From Nitrospirota bacterium (GTDB taxonomy: Bacteria > Nitrospirota > Thermodesulfovibrionia > Thermodesulfovibrionales > JdFR-86): a stretch of DNA of 8,962 bases. A program made the position numbers and the translations under genes. The stretch covers positions 1-8,962 of the forward strand of contig DAOUWH010000046.1 in NCBI GenBank assembly GCA_030667205.1, in the 5' to 3' direction. The notes beneath the pieces are model-generated. The model worked only from the letters and a program-made list of their open reading frames with translations. It was not told the origin of the DNA and searched no databases. Every line of letters begins with the position of its first letter. Position 1 is the stretch's first letter. Shown piece by piece: positions 7,435 to 8,962 of this stretch.

Positions 7435-7655
7435 TGCAGGCGGTAAAGAAGAAGCCAAAGAGGGCAGGAAAAACCCGTTCACAAAAAGTAAACAGGCGGC
7501 CCCGCCATGAAGCGGAAGCCGATACCGAAGCCATGGCAGGAAAGGGCCCCGTGACTCGCCGGCAAGTGATATGCGTCAATTTCGAGTGCAAGCTCCGCCG
7601 CGCGGGATGCTACGGCTGCGAGGGTAGCCCGGGGTTTAAGGCGAAGGACGGTTAA
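7434..7655 (+). CDS. Small basic tetra-cysteine protein, translationally coupled to rsmG
   Basis: A 73-residue protein whose ATG shares one base with the rsmG stop (TAATG at 7432-7436), a classic coupling junction. Residues 1-25 are very basic (KKKPKR, RSQKVNRRPR), the middle is acidic to neutral, and the C-terminal third is compact with four cysteines: C47-x4-C52-x6-C59-x2-C62, then GSPGFK. Four spaced cysteines suggest a small zinc or iron-sulfur site, and the basic arm suggests nucleic-acid contact. Both are inferences and I do not recognise the family. The position next to two RNA-modification enzymes makes a translation- or RNA-related role conceivable. The tight coupling and non-random cysteine layout argue that it is a real gene. 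Confidence 0.65.
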   Translation: MQAVKKKPKRAGKTRSQKVNRRPRHEAEADTEAMAGKGPVTRRQVICVNFECKLRRAGCYGCEGSPGFKAKDG

Positions 7656-7661
7656 TGGCGC

Positions 7662-8125
7662 TTATGCCGGGACCTGATTGTTCTCCAGCTTGAGCCGCAC
7701 GTGGCTTATCGGATATTTGTGGGCGAACTTCAGTTTCTCGGAATTCGGACAGGGGGTTCTTTGTCTTGAATAATCTTTCGAAGTCCGGCCTTCTTATCTC
7801 TTTCAGCCTTACCCTGTTTCCTGTCAGCGTTTTTTCGACCTCGTTCAGTTGTTGCAGTATAGTGTTTGAGCTTCCCTGATACTTCCTGAGGTTAAGGGCC
7901 TGGAGCCTCTTTTCCTTCTGTTTCAGCCTCACTCGCCGTGCGTTTTTTCATAAGGTCGGAGAGGTCTGTTGTGGCCGCCTTTGAGATGGATCTCGCTATC
8001 GAGGATACGTCTTTTGTGGCTGCGCCCAGCGCTTTTTTTTTTGCAAGGCTTCCTGCGTCCTGCATCAGGACGCAGGAGTGTTTGGACTCCAGGTCCTTCA
8101 GCAACTTTCCAATAAAGTACCACAT
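7662..8125 (-). pseudogene. Frameshifted small helical protein gene (two apparent +1 shifts)
   Basis: On the minus strand the protein-like signal moves through three frames. It starts at ATG 8125 (MWYFIGKLLKDLESKH), with AGG 8 nt before the ATG, and runs to about 7950-7900. It continues in the next frame with KEKRLQALNLRKYQG, RVRLKEIRRPDFERLF and KTKNP to about 7756. It then passes to the third frame with SEKLKFAHKYPISHVRLKLE and NNQVPA, ending at TAA 7662-7664. Each step is a +1 shift, and homopolymers sit at plausible sites: six T at 7943-7948 and five G at 7752-7756 (plus strand). Removing one base at each gives a continuous 153-residue, charged, mostly helical protein. Without this it reads as 77-aa and 98-aa overlapping ORFs. 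It could be a decayed gene or two sequencing/assembly indels. Family not recognised. It converges on the tetra-Cys gene. Confidence 0.45.
8051..8077. repeat. Perfect 12-bp inverted repeat with 3-nt loop, next to a T10 tract
   Basis: TCCTGCGTCCTG (8051-8062), loop CAT, CAGGACGCAGGA (8066-8077): every position pairs. A run of ten T lies just upstream on the plus strand (8033-8042), so on the minus strand the hairpin is followed after 8 nt by ten A. In neither direction does a U tract follow the stem, so it is not a standard terminator. It lies inside the first section of the minus-strand frameshifted gene and could be a protein-binding palindrome, an RNA structure or a repeat relic. Confidence 0.7.
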
Positions 8126-8290
8126 AGTAAATACCTAAAATGATTTATAAAAGTCAATGAACCCGCAAGTTGCCCCTGCGGTCTCAATATCGGGGTAAAA
8201 GCGCCAATGGCGCCTTCATAAACTTTTCATAATTTCTTCAATGCATCTTCACAGTGTTCTTGTAGGCTATGAAGCATCAGGACGGATTCG

Positions 8291-8301
8291 AAAGGAGGTG
8301 A
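8291..8301 (+). promoter_or_regulatory. Near-perfect Shine-Dalgarno site
   Basis: AAAGGAGGTGA is complementary to the 16S rRNA 3' tail over about ten bases and sits 7 nt before ATG 8309. It fixes the start of the ZraP/Spy-like gene and suggests high translation. It stands out because most other starts in this window have weak or no Shine-Dalgarno. Confidence 0.85.
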
Positions 8302-8308
8302 AGACAGG

Positions 8309-8728
8309 ATGAAGCGAGCACTAATTGCAATAGGAGTTATTGCCCTTCTGGCGGCCGGCACCACGGCCTATGCCCATATGTACGGTTGGGGCGGCGGTCC
8401 GGGCTACGGCGGCCACATGGGTCAGGGCTATGGCCCGATGTGGGGCTATGCCGACAAGGACACCGGGAAGTTCCTCGAGGAGACCGCCGATGTAAGGCGT
8501 GAGCTCCACGAAAAGAGGTTCGACCTCAGGGAGGCCTACCGCACCGAAGACGAGGCCAAGGCAGAGGCCATCGAGAAGGATATCGCAGAGCTCAGGGAAA
8601 AGCTCCGTGAGAAGGGCGGCTTCAAGGCAGGCCCCGGGCGTGGCTACGGCAGGGGCCTCGGTAAAAAAGGCTACGGTCCCCGTGCCGGAGGCGGCTACGG
8701 CTACTGTGGCGGCCCCTACGGCCGGTAA
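8309..8728 (+). CDS. ZraP/Spy/CpxP-like periplasmic metal- or stress-associated protein
   Basis: A 139-residue exported protein. Residues 1-22 are a signal peptide (MKR, hydrophobic core, AYA cleavage before H23). The mature start (23-48) is rich in Gly, Tyr, Met, Trp and His (HMYGWGGG, YGGHMGQGYGPMWGY). A charged helical hairpin at about 50-103 (TGKFLEETADVRRELHEKR, then EAIEKDIAELREKLREK) matches the second half of the ZraP/Spy fold. The tail (104-139) is Gly/Tyr/Arg-rich repeats with one cysteine, C133. ZraP and Spy relatives bind zinc or act as ATP-independent periplasmic chaperones, usually under two-component control. Here the usual leading LTxxQ-type helix pair is reduced, so the core is short. 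The His/Met-rich start could bind metal. The function is inferred from family resemblance only. Confidence 0.7.
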   Translation: MKRALIAIGVIALLAAGTTAYAHMYGWGGGPGYGGHMGQGYGPMWGYADKDTGKFLEETADVRRELHEKRFDLREAYRTEDEAKAEAIEKDIAELREKLREKGGFKAGPGRGYGRGLGKKGYGPRAGGGYGYCGGPYGR

Positions 8729-8762
8729 GCCCTTTTTTAAAAAAAACTCCCAGGGTAAATTA

Positions 8763-8788
8763 AAGGAGGGGGCCTTGGCTCCCTCCTT
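8763..8788. other. Stem-loop after the ZraP-like gene, terminator-like but without a clear U tract
   Basis: AAGGAGGGGG (8763-8772) pairs with CTCCCTCCTT (8779-8788) as a 10-bp stem with one G-U pair and a CCTTGG loop, 34 bp after the stop at 8728. On the plus strand it is followed by seven A, not T. On the minus strand the next bases are TAATTTA, only moderately T-rich. It may end or stabilise the upstream mRNA. A second, weaker hairpin (AAGTGC 8846-8851 with GCACTT 8857-8862) is followed by a T-rich stretch and is an alternative end point. Confidence 0.5.
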
Positions 8789-8889
8789 AAAAAAATCAAG
8801 CAAGAAGGGGACTTATGCGGCAGAAGGCTTGAAATATCGGTTTGAAAGTGCATTTGGCACTTCATTATTTCTTCAAAATTCAATGGTAA

Positions 8890-8907
8890 AGTGTAAACAG
8901 TGTAAAC
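8890..8907 (+). repeat. Two tandem 9-bp repeats directly before a start codon
   Basis: AGTGTAAAC occurs twice without a gap (8890-8898, 8899-8907), and GGTAAA at 8885-8890 makes a third GTAAA word. The copies occupy the place where a Shine-Dalgarno would be expected for the ATG at 8909. Possible operator or chance repeat. Confidence 0.5.
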
Positions 8908-8908
8908 A

Positions 8909-8962
8909 ATGAAAAAGGCCTTCCTCATAGCGGCAATAATCCTGAGCCTCGCCACAAGCGTA
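8909..8962 (+). CDS. Start of an exported protein (signal peptide only, 3' end outside window)
   Basis: Eighteen codons are visible: MKKAFLIAAIILSLATSV, a textbook signal-peptide beginning with two lysines and a hydrophobic core. No Shine-Dalgarno is visible; the 18 bp before it are two copies of AGTGTAAAC. It lies 180 bp after the ZraP-like gene on the same strand. The mature protein is not in the window, so nothing can be said of function. The alternative is a chance ORF, but the N-terminal pattern argues against that. Confidence 0.6.
   Translation, partial: MKKAFLIAAIILSLATSV

Noticed and set aside
7938..8138. 66-aa plus-strand ORF opposite the frameshifted gene
   Set aside because: No ribosome site, no recognisable motif, and it is antisense to the more protein-like minus-strand reading with charged helical composition.
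8886..8906. CpxR-type box (GTAAA-N5-GTAAA) before the last gene
   Set aside because: The GTAAA words start 7 and 9 bp apart instead of 10, so the spacing does not fit the CpxR consensus.
8499..8912. 137-aa plus-strand ORF overlapping the ZraP-like gene
   Set aside because: It is a different frame of the signal-peptide-bearing gene at 8309-8728, has Arg/Pro/Ala/Ser-rich shadow composition, and runs through the intergenic stem-loop.
8737..8955. 72-aa minus-strand ORF near the right end
   Set aside because: It reads through the stem-loop and the antisense of the signal-peptide start at 8909; it shows no motif or ribosome site.

Overview
The window looks like chromosome from a Gram-negative bacterium. 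Coding DNA is GC-rich with frequent AGG (Arg) and ATA (Ile) codons, there is a secreted ZraP/Spy-like protein with a signal peptide, and there is a large soluble GAF/PAS hybrid histidine kinase. The style suggests Desulfobacterota (former Deltaproteobacteria) or a Nitrospirota-like lineage. That is an inference from gene style, not a placement.

Layout. 1-834: 3' part of a multi-pass membrane protein. 855-883: probable sigma70 promoter. 962-3961: hybrid sensor kinase with GAF, three PAS domains, HisKA, HATPase and a C-terminal receiver. 3966-4796: spermidine-synthase-like SAM-fold protein starting 4 bp after the kinase, probably co-transcribed. 4758-4897: AT-rich element made of direct and inverted repeats. 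It supplies the last 12 codons of the preceding gene and ends about 70 bp before the next. 4933-4961: good promoter whose predicted start falls on the mnmG ATG. 4968-6830 mnmG, 6817-7434 rsmG and 7434-7655 a small tetra-cysteine protein form a tightly overlapping operon. 7662-8125 (minus): probable frameshifted gene, read in three successive frames, containing a perfect 12-bp hairpin. 8126-8308: no gene seen, only the leader of the next gene. 8309-8728: ZraP/Spy-like periplasmic protein behind a near-perfect Shine-Dalgarno sequence. 8763-8788: stem-loop. 8909-8962: start of another exported protein that runs off the window.

How the genes work together. MnmG (tRNA wobble-uridine modification) and RsmG (16S rRNA m7G methylation) are the classic gidA-gidB pair of translation-fidelity enzymes. 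The kinase and the spermidine-synthase-like protein probably form a second transcription unit of unknown signal and output. The two exported proteins at the right end may belong to an envelope or metal-stress module.

I did not find a clearly new multi-gene system. The most unusual items are the repeat element that invades a gene end, the possible leaderless mnmG transcript, the small tetra-Cys protein coupled to rsmG, and the doubly frameshifted minus-strand gene with its hairpin.
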